From assembly GCF_900176515.1 (NCBI RefSeq), contig NZ_FWXV01000009.1, positions 310,001 to 374,000 on the forward strand: a DNA stretch of 64,000 nucleotides, in the 5' to 3' direction. The position numbers were made by a program, and so were the translations under genes. Source of the DNA: Kibdelosporangium aridum. Lineage in GTDB: Bacteria > Actinomycetota > Actinomycetes > Mycobacteriales > Pseudonocardiaceae. Under the pieces are notes generated by a model that saw only the letters and a list, made by a program, of their open reading frames with translations, was not told where the DNA came from and ran no database searches. This document shows positions 45,242-52,542 of the stretch, in pieces; position 1 is the first letter of the stretch; the number at the start of each line of letters is the position of its first letter.

Positions 45242-45622
45242 ATGGGTGTCGACAAGGGGGACGGATATTTTCGCCGTCTTGTCCGCAAGCTGACCAGCGA
45301 CGTCGAAGAGCTGGACGCCGATGACCTGTCCGCCAGCGTTGAGGCGAGCGGCGCCATCAAGGCGTGCGACTGCCGCTCCGGCCAGGAGGTGACGGTGCTG
45401 GGCAGGCTGCGCAGCGTCGAGCTCTCGCCGGGTGACGCGGTCGCCACGCTGGAGGCCGAGCTGTTCGACGGAACCGAGGGTGTGACATTAGTCTGGCTCG
45501 GCCGACGGCGGATTCCCGGTATCGAACCGGGCAGGACGGTGAAGGCGAAAGGCCGGATCGCGGTGCGGGACGGCCGCAAGGTCCTCTACAACCCCTACTA
45601 CGAGCTGCAGACGACTACATGA
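45242..45622 (+). CDS. OB-fold nucleic acid-binding protein
   Basis: A 126 aa protein with an OB fold over residues about 45-120 (VTVLGRLRSVEL, VTLVWLGRRRIPGIEPGRTVKAKGR). GRDGRK-type loops near the end would contact nucleic acid. The DUF3159 gene overlaps it as ATGA. Mycobacterial counterpart is Rv2694c. GGAG precedes the ATG. Confidence 0.88.
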   Translation: MGVDKGDGYFRRLVRKLTSDVEELDADDLSASVEASGAIKACDCRSGQEVTVLGRLRSVELSPGDAVATLEAELFDGTEGVTLVWLGRRRIPGIEPGRTVKAKGRIAVRDGRKVLYNPYYELQTTT

Positions 45623-46368
45623 CTGATGAGACGCCCAAGCCAGAGTCCGAGAAGGCCGCGCGGGCTGAGCAGGTAGACCCGGCCGAGAAGCCGATGCCGA
45701 CGCTCTGGGAACAGATGGGCGGGATGGTCGGGTTCATCTCGGCCTCCATCCCGGTCGCCGTTTTCGTGATCGTGAACTGGGCGACCAGCATGGGTCCGGC
45801 GATCTGGAGCGCGGTGGGCGCCGCGGTGCTGATCGCGGTGATCCGGATCATCCGCAAAGAGCAGTTGATGCCCGCGGTCTCGGGCATCTTCGGCGTGGCG
45901 ATCGCGGCCTTTATCGCCTACCGGGTCGGCGAGGCCAAGGGCTTCTTCCTGTACGGCATCTGGGTCTCCGGCGTGCTCGGAGGGTCGTTCCTGGTCTCGA
46001 TGTTCGTCCGGTGGCCGCTGGTCGGCGTGATCTGGTCGACGCTCAACGGGCACGGGCTCGGCTGGCGCAAGGACCCGAAATCACGGCGGGACTACGACAT
46101 CGCGACCGCGGCGTGGACGCTGGTCTTCGCCTCGCGCGTGGTCGTGCAGCAGTGGCTGTACAACGCTGACGAGACGACGTTGCTCGGCGTCGCGCGTATC
46201 GCCATGGGCTATCCGCTCACCGCGATCGCGTTGCTGGTGACGGTCTGGGCGGTGCGCCGCGTGGACAAGCGCGACAAGGCTCGTGAGGAAGCCGAGAAGG
46301 CGGAGAGCGAGACCGTCGAGCGTGAGCTACGCGCGAAGTACGACACCCCGGCCCAAGAGTCCCCCTGA
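45619..46368 (+). CDS. DUF3159 membrane protein
   Basis: A 249 aa inner-membrane protein with about six helices between residues 35 and 215, a conserved LWEQMGGMVGF start, the central NGHGLGWRKDPKSRRDYD loop, and a charged coiled tail (REEAEKAESETVEREL). Translationally coupled to the OB-fold gene. Some relatives are called intracellular septation-like; evidence for that is weak. Confidence 0.88.
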   Translation: MTDETPKPESEKAARAEQVDPAEKPMPTLWEQMGGMVGFISASIPVAVFVIVNWATSMGPAIWSAVGAAVLIAVIRIIRKEQLMPAVSGIFGVAIAAFIAYRVGEAKGFFLYGIWVSGVLGGSFLVSMFVRWPLVGVIWSTLNGHGLGWRKDPKSRRDYDIATAAWTLVFASRVVVQQWLYNADETTLLGVARIAMGYPLTAIALLVTVWAVRRVDKRDKAREEAEKAESETVERELRAKYDTPAQESP

Positions 46369-46435
46369 GGTATTACGGGATTAATCGGAGCCTCACCGGA
46401 TGTGGCCGGGGCGGTGACTCCGCGACGCTGGCGCC

Positions 46436-48283
46436 ATGAGGAGATCAGCCAGCAAAACCGTGGCCGGCCTGGTTGTCGTCACCGGCTTGCTCGCATCCGG
46501 TGCCGCCGAGGCGAGCACCGGCTTCGAGTACCAAAGCCTTGACGGCAGCGGGAACAACCGCGCACATCCGGATTGGGGCAAGGCAGGCGGGGCCTATCTG
46601 CGGGTGGGGCCCGCGCACTACACCGACGGGATCGGGGCGCCGTTTGGTGGCCCGAATGCCCGCTACATCAGCAATCGCGTGTTCAACGACGCCGGTCAGC
46701 GGTTGTCGTCCCCGCGTGGCGTGAGCCAGTGGGCGACCGCGTGGGGCCAGTTCGTGGATCACACTTTCGGTTTACGTGTGGGCGATCCGAGCGCTCCGCC
46801 GGGAGGCATTCCGTACGACCAGAAAGATCCGTTGGAGAGTTTTCCGAGTGGTCTGGATGTCGTGCCGTTCGGGCGAAGCAAGCCGATCGATGGAACTGGC
46901 GTGGACAAACCACGCGAACAGGTGAACGCGCTGGGTTCATACATCGACGCGTTCGCGGTCTACGGCACGGCCGACCGCCTGGAGTGGATGCGCGAGGGTC
47001 CGGTCGACGGCAACATGGCCAACAACAGTGCGAAACTGTTGATGCCAGGGGGAAATCTGCCGAGGCGGGACGCGCGTGGCGACATCAGCACGGCTCCTGG
47101 GGCGGACGACGGCGCCGGGCGGATGCGTGGCAACGGCATGGTCGCGGGCGACGGACGAGCCAACGAGAACACTGGTCTGCTGGCCGTGCAGACGCTGTTC
47201 GCCCGTGAACACAACAGGATCGTGGACCGGTTGCCGAAATCTCTACCCGAAGAGGTGAAGTTCCAGATCGCCCGGCGCGTGGTGATCGCGACGCAGCAGT
47301 ACATCACCTACAACGAATTCCTGCCCACGCTCGGCGTGCACCTCAAGCCGTACCACGGGTACAAGCCGGACGTGAACGCGACGCTGGGCAACGAGTTCGC
47401 GACCGTCGGATATCGCGGCGCGCACAGCATGATCCACGACGACATCCGGCTGAAGGTGCCCGCTTCGCGCTACACCCCGGCGCAGCTGGATGCGTTGCGG
47501 GCCAAGGGAGCCGTGGTGAAACTGGTCGGTGACACCGTCGAGCTCACGATGACCGCCGCCGAGGCACCGTTCAACCCGGACCTGTTCGAGGAACTGCGCC
47601 TCGGGCCGGTGCTGCAAGGGCTCGGCCGGTATCCCGCCGCCGCGTCGGACGAGCAGATGGGGGAACTGATCCGCAGCATCCCGTTCAGCGTTCCGGGAAC
47701 CACGATCATCTTCGACATCACCGCGGTGGACATCGAGCGCGGTCGTGACCACGGCATGCCGACGTACCAGCAACTGCGCGCGACATACGGCCTTTCGCCG
47801 AAGACTTCGTTCCAGGCGATCACCGGGGAAGCGACCGAGTCGTTCCCCGCCGACCCCGAGTTGGATCCCGGCAACGAGATCAACGACCCGGACTCGTTGG
47901 ATTTCATCCGATTGCGCGACAAGAACGGACGCGAAGTCCCGGCGGGTAGCGAAGAGGCCGTGACCGGTGAGCGCAGGACCACCACGGCCGCGCGGCTGAA
48001 GGCCTTGTACGGCGACGTTGCCAAGCTGGACGCCTTCGTCGGCATGGTCGCCGAACCGAAGGCGCCCGGCCGCGAGTTCGGTGAACTGCAGACCGCCATC
48101 TGGCAAAAGCAGTTCGAGGATCTGCGAGACGGCGACAGGTTCTTCTACGGCAACGATCCCGTGCTCACGATGATCAAGCACAAGTACGGCATCGACTACC
48201 GGCAGAACCTCGGCGACGTGATCGCCCGCAACACCGACGTGCCGCGCTATGACTTGGCGGCCAACGTGTTCAGGGTGTCCTGA
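46436..48283 (+). CDS. Secreted animal-type haem peroxidase
   Basis: A 615 aa exported peroxidase of the myeloperoxidase/peroxinectin superfamily. Signal peptide about 1-27 (AEAS). Distal site WGQFVDH has Gln105, the calcium Asp108 and distal His109; the catalytic Arg241 and Glu244 are in GDGRANENTG; LFAREHNRI follows; the proximal haem ligand is His330 in YRGAHS; IERGRDHGMPTY is the late family signature. The full set suggests an active enzyme making hypohalous acids or radicals outside the cell. It is an insertion in the conserved block. Confidence 0.9.
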   Translation: MRRSASKTVAGLVVVTGLLASGAAEASTGFEYQSLDGSGNNRAHPDWGKAGGAYLRVGPAHYTDGIGAPFGGPNARYISNRVFNDAGQRLSSPRGVSQWATAWGQFVDHTFGLRVGDPSAPPGGIPYDQKDPLESFPSGLDVVPFGRSKPIDGTGVDKPREQVNALGSYIDAFAVYGTADRLEWMREGPVDGNMANNSAKLLMPGGNLPRRDARGDISTAPGADDGAGRMRGNGMVAGDGRANENTGLLAVQTLFAREHNRIVDRLPKSLPEEVKFQIARRVVIATQQYITYNEFLPTLGVHLKPYHGYKPDVNATLGNEFATVGYRGAHSMIHDDIRLKVPASRYTPAQLDALRAKGAVVKLVGDTVELTMTAAEAPFNPDLFEELRLGPVLQGLGRYPAAASDEQMGELIRSIPFSVPGTTIIFDITAVDIERGRDHGMPTYQQLRATYGLSPKTSFQAITGEATESFPADPELDPGNEINDPDSLDFIRLRDKNGREVPAGSEEAVTGERRTTTAARLKALYGDVAKLDAFVGMVAEPKAPGREFGELQTAIWQKQFEDLRDGDRFFYGNDPVLTMIKHKYGIDYRQNLGDVIARNTDVPRYDLAANVFRVS

Positions 48284-49065
48284 GCCCAGTCCTTGAACGT
48301 GGCTGGTGGCCGGCCGAGGACACGCTCCACGTGGTCGGTCACCACCGCGTTGCCGCCGTTGCGGACGATCTCGAAACCTTTGAGCATGAAATCGACCGAT
48401 TCGGGGGACATACCCTGCGCCAGCATCGATACACGTGCCTGATCGGGTGAAATGTCGATGGTCGTCAGTGTTGTGCCAAGGACCTCGCTGAGGATTTCGA
48501 CCTGTTGCGGGGTGCTCAACAGCTGCGGGCCGGTCAGCGTGTACGTCTGTTTGTCGTGGTCGTCGGTCAGCAACGCCTTCGCGGCGACCGCGGCGATGTC
48601 CCGGGGATCGACCACGCCGTTGGTGCCGTCGCCGCAGTAACTCGGAATCGGTTCACCGGCTTCGATTTGCGGCAGCCAGACCAACGCGTTCGACGCGAAC
48701 GTCGTCGGCCGCAGAATCGTCCACATCAGACCGCTCGACCGCAGTGCCTCCTCGCCAGGCAGGTGCCAGCTGCTGGTCAGCTCGAAGCCAGGAGTGCCGG
48801 TGTGGATCGCGGAGATCTTCACGACCTTGCGGACGTGCTGTGCCACGTCCAGCAACGCCAAGTCGTGCTCGGCGGTCTTGCCAGGAGCGGACAACAGGAA
48901 GACCGTGTCGACGCCGTCGACGGCTCGTTTCAGCGAGTCGGCGTCTTCGAAGTCCGCACGAAAGCCTTGTCGCCGTGACATCACCCGGACTTCCGCGCCG
49001 CTGTCGACCAGTAGCGGTACCAGGTGACTGCCGATGGTGCCTGTCGCACCGGTAACCAGAATCAT
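48247..49065 (-). CDS. NmrA-like NAD(P)-binding protein
   Basis: Atypical short-chain dehydrogenase of 272 aa. The dinucleotide loop is VTGATGTIGSHL, followed by VRVMSRR; there is no YxxxK catalytic pair, as in NmrA/HSCARG-type redox sensors. ATG at 49065 (a GTG three codons upstream is possible). The 3' end overlaps the peroxidase gene by 37 bases on the opposite strand. Divergent from the AraC gene, which may control it. Confidence 0.85.
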   Translation of the reverse strand: MILVTGATGTIGSHLVPLLVDSGAEVRVMSRRQGFRADFEDADSLKRAVDGVDTVFLLSAPGKTAEHDLALLDVAQHVRKVVKISAIHTGTPGFELTSSWHLPGEEALRSSGLMWTILRPTTFASNALVWLPQIEAGEPIPSYCGDGTNGVVDPRDIAAVAAKALLTDDHDKQTYTLTGPQLLSTPQQVEILSEVLGTTLTTIDISPDQARVSMLAQGMSPESVDFMLKGFEIVRNGGNAVVTDHVERVLGRPPATFKDWAQDTLNTLAAKS

Positions 49066-49126
49066 GGGTCTCACGGTGTCAAGAAGTCCGATCAGGACCT
49101 AGGAAGATTCGGCTATCGTCGCGAGC

Positions 49127-49825
49127 GTGAAGCCCTGGGACATCCACGCCGCGTGCGAGTTCTCCGGCAGACGGACGACGCTCACCCGGCTGCCGAGCAC
49201 GAGTACATCGTTGGTCTTCGCGCTGTTGCCCAACGGCGAAAGTCAACTGGTCGTGATGGGTCCGCGCACCCGCGCGTCGTACTTCCCGCACAAGGACATC
49301 CCGCTCACCGTCAACGCTCAGTTCCACGCTGGCTGGGCAGGCATGTTGACCGGCGTGCCCGTCAACGAACTGACCGATCGTGTGATTCCGCTGAGCGATT
49401 TGTGGGGCGCGGACGGCACACGACTACACGATGAGCTGACATCCGACCCGCGAAATGCAACCGATCGGATGGAAAAAGCCCTAGCCGCCAGGATGTCTGA
49501 CAACCCGGCGGGCTTGCTCGTCCGGGAGGCGACTCGATGGCTGGACCGGGAACGACTGCCGGAAACCGCGCGCCGCCTGAACATCAGCGAACGACACCTG
49601 CGCACATTGTTCACCGGTGCGGTTGGCGTGTCACCGAAGCGGTACGTCCAGGTGAACCGCGTGCGTTCGGTGCTTTCCCGTGCTGGGGCACGCAAAGGCG
49701 CGCAGCTCGCGGCCGAGAGCGGCTACTACGACCAGTCCCACATGACCGCGGAGTTCCGCGCCACCATGGGCGTTCCGCTGAGCACGTACCTGAAGGGCGA
49801 CGTGCCCGCGACCTCAGCGTGCTGA
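49127..49825 (+). CDS. AraC family transcriptional regulator
   Basis: A 232 aa regulator. The N-terminal half (about 1-105) is a small sensor domain of the DUF6597 type (VVMGPRTRASYFP, FHAGWAGMLTGVPVNEL). The C-terminal pair of helix-turn-helices includes TARRLNISERHLRTLFTGAVG and AAESGYYDQSHMTAEFRATMG. TATCGT eight bases before the GTG is a -10, so the message is probably leaderless. Likely controls the divergent NmrA gene and itself. Confidence 0.87.
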   Translation: MKPWDIHAACEFSGRRTTLTRLPSTSTSLVFALLPNGESQLVVMGPRTRASYFPHKDIPLTVNAQFHAGWAGMLTGVPVNELTDRVIPLSDLWGADGTRLHDELTSDPRNATDRMEKALAARMSDNPAGLLVREATRWLDRERLPETARRLNISERHLRTLFTGAVGVSPKRYVQVNRVRSVLSRAGARKGAQLAAESGYYDQSHMTAEFRATMGVPLSTYLKGDVPATSAC

Positions 49826-50024
49826 TCCCCTGATAGCCCGGGGCTGCCTATCGGCCACGGCGGCCGCGACCTAGGCCGGGCCCGTGCTGTCGGTGCGTGG
49901 CCTCCGGCCCGGATCGGTCGACGTGGCTTTCAGGTCCGGTTGGTCGACGTGGCCTCCGGCCCCCGATTCCACGCTACCGGACGGGTCGGACAAATCGCCC
50001 TCCGCAAGATCCACAACGCCGGGA

Positions 50025-50050
50025 TTGTCCACAGAACGAGGTTGTCCACA
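50025..50050 (+). other. Two exact DnaA boxes
   Basis: TTGTCCACA occurs at 50025-50033 and again at 50042-50050, same orientation, eight bases apart. This is the consensus DnaA box of high-GC actinobacteria. They lie in the 723-base gene desert between the AraC and GNAT genes, far from any dnaA/dnaN genes. Confidence 0.6.
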
Positions 50051-50124
50051 GCCAAGCTCCCGCCGCGCTTCCCCTTCCCGAATCCCCACCAGTAGCGTTG
50101 AAAACAGGGGGTCCCCTCGCGGGC

Positions 50125-50571
50125 GGGCTCTGATTGGTGTGCGCAGGAAGGCTGGCGGTCTAGCCACTCGGATGGGCTCTGGTTGACGTGCGCGCCGAAG
50201 CGCTGGCGGTACCGCCACTCGAGGTGGTGTGCGCAGAAAGGCTAGCGGTCTGGCAACTTGCGGACGGGCTCTAGTTGGTGTGCGTGCAGGAACGCTGGTG
50301 GTCAGGCCACTTGGGGCGGCTCCGGTTGGTCTGCGCGCGAAGGTGCTAGCGGTTTGGCCACTCGGATGGGCTCTGGTTGATGTGCGTGCCGAAGCGCGGG
50401 CCGTCTGGCAACTTGCGGGCGGGCTCTGATCGGTGCACGCAGGAAGGCTGGCGGTCTGGTCACTCGGGGGCTCTAGTTGGTGCGCGCGCAGAACGTTAGC
50501 GGGCTGGCCACTCGAGGGCGGGCTCCGGTTGGTCTGCGCACGGGAGTGCTAGCCGTCTCGCCATTCGCTGG
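50125..50571 (+). repeat. Degenerate tandem repeat array, nine units of about 50 bases
   Basis: Units start at 50125, 50174, 50224 (short), 50266, 50316, 50368, 50421, 50468 and 50520. Each has GGGCTCTGGTTGGTGTGCG, then a variable 5-10 bases, then a GGCTGGCGGTCTGGCCACT block. Units 1/2 and 5/6 share the same junction (CACTCGGATGGGCTCTGGTT), and units 3 and 6 share a CAACTTGCGG ending, showing mosaic duplication. The last unit runs into the 3' end of the GNAT gene. Short reading frames within it are not convincing genes. The remaining part of the desert (49826-50124) holds only the DnaA boxes and a GC-rich partial repeat at 49895-49960. Confidence 0.85.
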
Positions 50572-51109
50572 CGAGGATGGCGAACACGATCTCGTCGGTC
50601 CACTCGCCCTTGACGAACTCGTTCTCCCGGAAGTGCGCTTCCTGGCGCATCCCGAGTTTGGTCAGCACCCGCGCGGACGCCGTGTTGCGGCCGTCGATCC
50701 GGCCGATCACGCGGTGGACCTTCAGCTCCTCGAACGCGATCCGCAGCAACGGCCGCGAAGCCTCGGTCGCGAAGCCTTGGCCGTAGTGGTCCGGGTGCAG
50801 CACGTACCCGATCTCGGCCTGCTGGTGCTCGCCCGGCAGCCAGTTGAGCACCACGTCACCGATCATCGCGTCGGTGTCCTTGCGCACGACCGCCAGCATC
50901 AACGAGTCGCCCGGCGCCGTCAGCCTGGACATCTTGGCGATCCGTTCGTCCAGTTTGGCCTGGACCTCCACCCGGCTGAGCGCCTCGGTGTAGAGGTACC
51001 GGTTCACCACCGGCCGTGACCGGATGTCGTAGAGCTCGTCGAAGTCGGCCGGGGTGAAGACGCGCAGCCAGAGCCGGTCCGTCTCGATCTTGCCGGAAGG
51101 GGCGAACAC
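50549..51109 (-). CDS. GNAT family N-acetyltransferase (RimJ-type)
   Basis: A 186 aa acetyltransferase. N-terminal TDRLWLRVF, the acetyl-CoA loop GYVLHPDHYGQGFATEA (the Q/RxxGxG/A motif), and a C-terminal VLTKLGMRQEAHFRENEF are the RimJ/RimL-like pattern. The acceptor is unknown. Its last codons and stop fall in the final unit of the tandem repeat array. The GTG start has GGAAGG directly adjacent, so the exact start is uncertain. Confidence 0.88.
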   Translation of the reverse strand: MFAPSGKIETDRLWLRVFTPADFDELYDIRSRPVVNRYLYTEALSRVEVQAKLDERIAKMSRLTAPGDSLMLAVVRKDTDAMIGDVVLNWLPGEHQQAEIGYVLHPDHYGQGFATEASRPLLRIAFEELKVHRVIGRIDGRNTASARVLTKLGMRQEAHFRENEFVKGEWTDEIVFAILASEWRDG

Positions 51110-51127
51110 CCTTCCGACATTATCCGA

Positions 51128-51784
51128 TCATGCGCCCAGGGCAGTGCGGATTTCGTGTTCGACGTTCGCGGCCGCCACGAACAACAGCTCGTCGCCCGGT
51201 TCGAAGGTGTCCTCCGGCTGCGGCACGATCACGCGGCCGCCGCGCAGGATCGTCACTAGCGCCGCGTCGCGGGGCAGTGAGATCTCCTGGACCGGTTTGC
51301 CCGCCAGCGGGGTGTCCTCCGGCAGGGTCATCTCCACGAGGTTGGCCTGGCCCTGGCGCAATGTCAGCAGCCGCACGACATCGCCGACGCTGACCGCCTC
51401 CTCGACCATGGCCGCGAGGATGCGCGGTGTGGACACTGCCACGTCCACTCCCCACGCCTCGGTGAACAGCCATTCGTTGGCCGGGTCGTTCACGCGGGCG
51501 ACCACTCTGCGGACCGCGAATTCGGTCTTGGCCAGCAGCGAGACCACGAGGTTGACCTTGTCGTCGCCGGTCGCGGCGATGACCACGTCGCACAGCTGCA
51601 GGCCTGCGTCCTCAAGGGACGACAGCTCACACGCGTCGGCCAGCACCCACTCGGCCTGCTCGACGGTGTGCGGCTCGAAATGGGAGGCCTGCCGCTCGAT
51701 CAGCATCACCTGGTGCCCGTTCGCCACGAGCTCGGCGGCGATGGACCGGCCGACGGCGCCCGCGCCCGCGATCGCGACCCGCAT
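51128..51784 (-). CDS. ceoB: Potassium uptake regulatory protein TrkA (CeoB)
   Basis: A 218 aa Trk/Ktr gating subunit. RCK-N domain with the NAD loop GAGAVGRSIA (7-16) and acidic strand end LIERQ; RCK-C domain from about 140 (MTLPEDTPLAGKPVQEI). One-base overlap with ceoC. It binds nucleotide on the cytoplasmic face of a K+ channel; no TrkH/KtrB channel gene is adjacent. Confidence 0.92.
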   Translation of the reverse strand: MRVAIAGAGAVGRSIAAELVANGHQVMLIERQASHFEPHTVEQAEWVLADACELSSLEDAGLQLCDVVIAATGDDKVNLVVSLLAKTEFAVRRVVARVNDPANEWLFTEAWGVDVAVSTPRILAAMVEEAVSVGDVVRLLTLRQGQANLVEMTLPEDTPLAGKPVQEISLPRDAALVTILRGGRVIVPQPEDTFEPGDELLFVAAANVEHEIRTALGA

Positions 51785-52449
51785 CAGTTCTCCTCCTCCG
51801 GTGGCTGCGCCGCCGCGTTCGTGGCGTCGCTGACCGTGCCGGACAGGGCCGCCACGTAGATCACGTCGTCAGCCTGCACCACTGTCTTGGCGGCGGGAAG
51901 CACACCCGTGCCGAACCGCATGATGAACGCCACACGTGCGCCGGTGGCTTCCTCAAGGGCGCTCACGCGCTTGCCCGCCCACGACTCGTGCACAGGCAGC
52001 TGCAGCACTGCGACCTTGCCCGATGGCTCACGCCATGCGGACGCGACACCGTCCGGAAGCAGCGTTCGCAGGAAACGGTCCGTGGTCCACGGCACCGTCG
52101 CGACGGTCGGGATGCCCAGCCGCTCGTAGACCGCGGCACGCTTCTCGTCGTAGATCCGGGCCACGACGTGCTCGACGCCGAATGTCTCCCTGGCCACTCT
52201 GGCGGAGATGATGTTTGAGTTGTCGCCGCTGGAGACCGCCGCGAACGCACCCGCCCGCTCGATCCCCGCCTTGATCAACACGGTCCGGTCGAAGCCGATC
52301 CCGACCACCTGCGAGCCGTGAAAATCCTGGCTCAGCCTGCGGAAGGCTTGCACGTCCTTGTCGATGACGGCGACCGTGTGGCCAAGTCGCTCAAGCGCGG
52401 CCGCGAGCGACGACCCGACCCGGCCGCAGCCCATGATCACGACGTGCAC
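51784..52449 (-). CDS. ceoC: Potassium uptake regulatory protein TrkA (CeoC)
   Basis: Second TrkA paralogue, 221 aa: RCK-N with GCGRVGSSLA (7-16) and VAVIDKD, RCK-C from about 140 (LPVHESWAGKRVSALEE). Forms an operon with ceoB, probably a mixed gating ring. The ceoB-ceoC pair diverging from an APC permease matches Rv2691-Rv2690c. GTG start; 93 bases separate it from the permease gene. Confidence 0.92.
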   Translation of the reverse strand: MHVVIMGCGRVGSSLAAALERLGHTVAVIDKDVQAFRRLSQDFHGSQVVGIGFDRTVLIKAGIERAGAFAAVSSGDNSNIISARVARETFGVEHVVARIYDEKRAAVYERLGIPTVATVPWTTDRFLRTLLPDGVASAWREPSGKVAVLQLPVHESWAGKRVSALEEATGARVAFIMRFGTGVLPAAKTVVQADDVIYVAALSGTVSDATNAAAQPPEEEN

Positions 52450-52542
52450 GACCAGCCTCCTCGAAGATCTCTCGCCTCGTCGGGCAAGAACCTACCGTCC
52501 GGTGCTCCACCTGGGTGACGGGAGGACATACTCTGTGACCCC

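Noticed and set aside
49075..49090. TTGACA on the minus strand just before the NmrA start as its -35.
   Set aside because: It lies only about 15 bases before the start codon, too close for a promoter of that gene.
49871..50476. Short reading frames across the repeat array and desert that translate to repeated motifs such as GVRAxxLAVxPL.
   Set aside because: They follow the DNA repeat, break at frame-shifting unit lengths, lack ribosome sites and resemble no protein family; treated as non-coding repeat.
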